From positions 1 to 23,568 of the forward strand of contig JAQIDA010000200.1 in the NCBI GenBank assembly GCA_027858275.1: DNA of 23,568 nt, given 5' to 3'. Below the pieces are notes generated by a model that was not told the DNA's origin, did no database searches, and saw nothing but the letters and a program-made list of their open reading frames with translations. Within the stretch, counting starts at the first letter, position 1; every line of letters starts with the position of its first letter. The position numbers and the translations under genes are program-made. The DNA is from Candidatus Kapaibacterium sp. (lineage in GTDB: Bacteria; Bacteroidota; Ignavibacteria; Kapaibacteriales; UBA2268). This document shows, piece by piece, positions 23,551-23,568 of the stretch.

Positions 23551-23568
23551 GAATCCGCGATTTCTAAT

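Noticed and set aside
1..23568. Anti-phage defence, toxin-antitoxin, prophage or transposon genes
   Set aside because: No nuclease, reverse transcriptase, integrase, transposase or toxin-like motifs were seen in intact genes; the WYL remnant alone is not enough.

Overview
The window looks like chromosomal DNA from a Bacteroidota/Chlorobiota-group bacterium, perhaps of the Ignavibacteria or Kapaibacteria kind. The grounds are a C-terminal type IX secretion (T9SS) sorting domain, a DUF4270-like lipoprotein next to a bacterial starch/glycogen synthase, an HYC_CC_PP-like cysteine-rich protein, several TAnnTTTG-type promoter -7 elements, weak Shine-Dalgarno sites and moderate AT richness. The genome also carries HslUV and a sigma-54 activator. 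The lineage is an inference. I see no rRNA, tRNA, CRISPR array, integrase or intact insertion sequence.

Layout. Positions 1-2204 (minus strand) are a heavy-metal handling cluster: a Cys-rich exported protein, a periplasmic HMA metallochaperone, a His/Asp-rich lipoprotein, and the first 86 codons of a CusA/CzcA-type RND efflux pump that runs off the left edge. Two copies of a ~55-bp palindromic element lie in its intergenic gaps, and one sits exactly where transcription from a predicted cusA promoter would begin. Positions 2205-2820 hold a decayed 3' fragment of a WYL-domain regulator and otherwise nothing clear. Next come a SUMF1-like lipoprotein (minus) and a large secreted T9SS cargo (plus) built from LamG, a duplicated Ig-like module, an L-type lectin domain and the sorting tail.

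From 6804 to 10572 is a probable cell-wall recycling locus: an AmpG-like permease (plus) converging on anmK, which is preceded by a GT4 glycosyltransferase (both minus). From 10707 to 13034 is a plus-strand run of a C-terminal J-domain protein, a membrane-anchored rhodanese and a receiver-less sigma-54 activator. It converges on a long minus-strand set read in the order glgA, DUF4270-like lipoprotein, outer-membrane barrel protein, hslV, hslU (19486 to 13059). From 19755 to 23550 are plus-strand genes for a multi-pass acyltransferase-like protein, a DUF3108 protein, a LolA-like carrier and a radical SAM protein with an unusual CX4CX2C cluster motif.

The most interesting parts are the metal cluster with its palindromic elements and His/Asp-rich lipoprotein, the multi-domain lectin-like T9SS cargo, and the GC-rich hairpin elements that recur three times, once between hslV and hslU. 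I did not find a clear defence system or a complete novel machinery. Most other genes belong to recognisable families.
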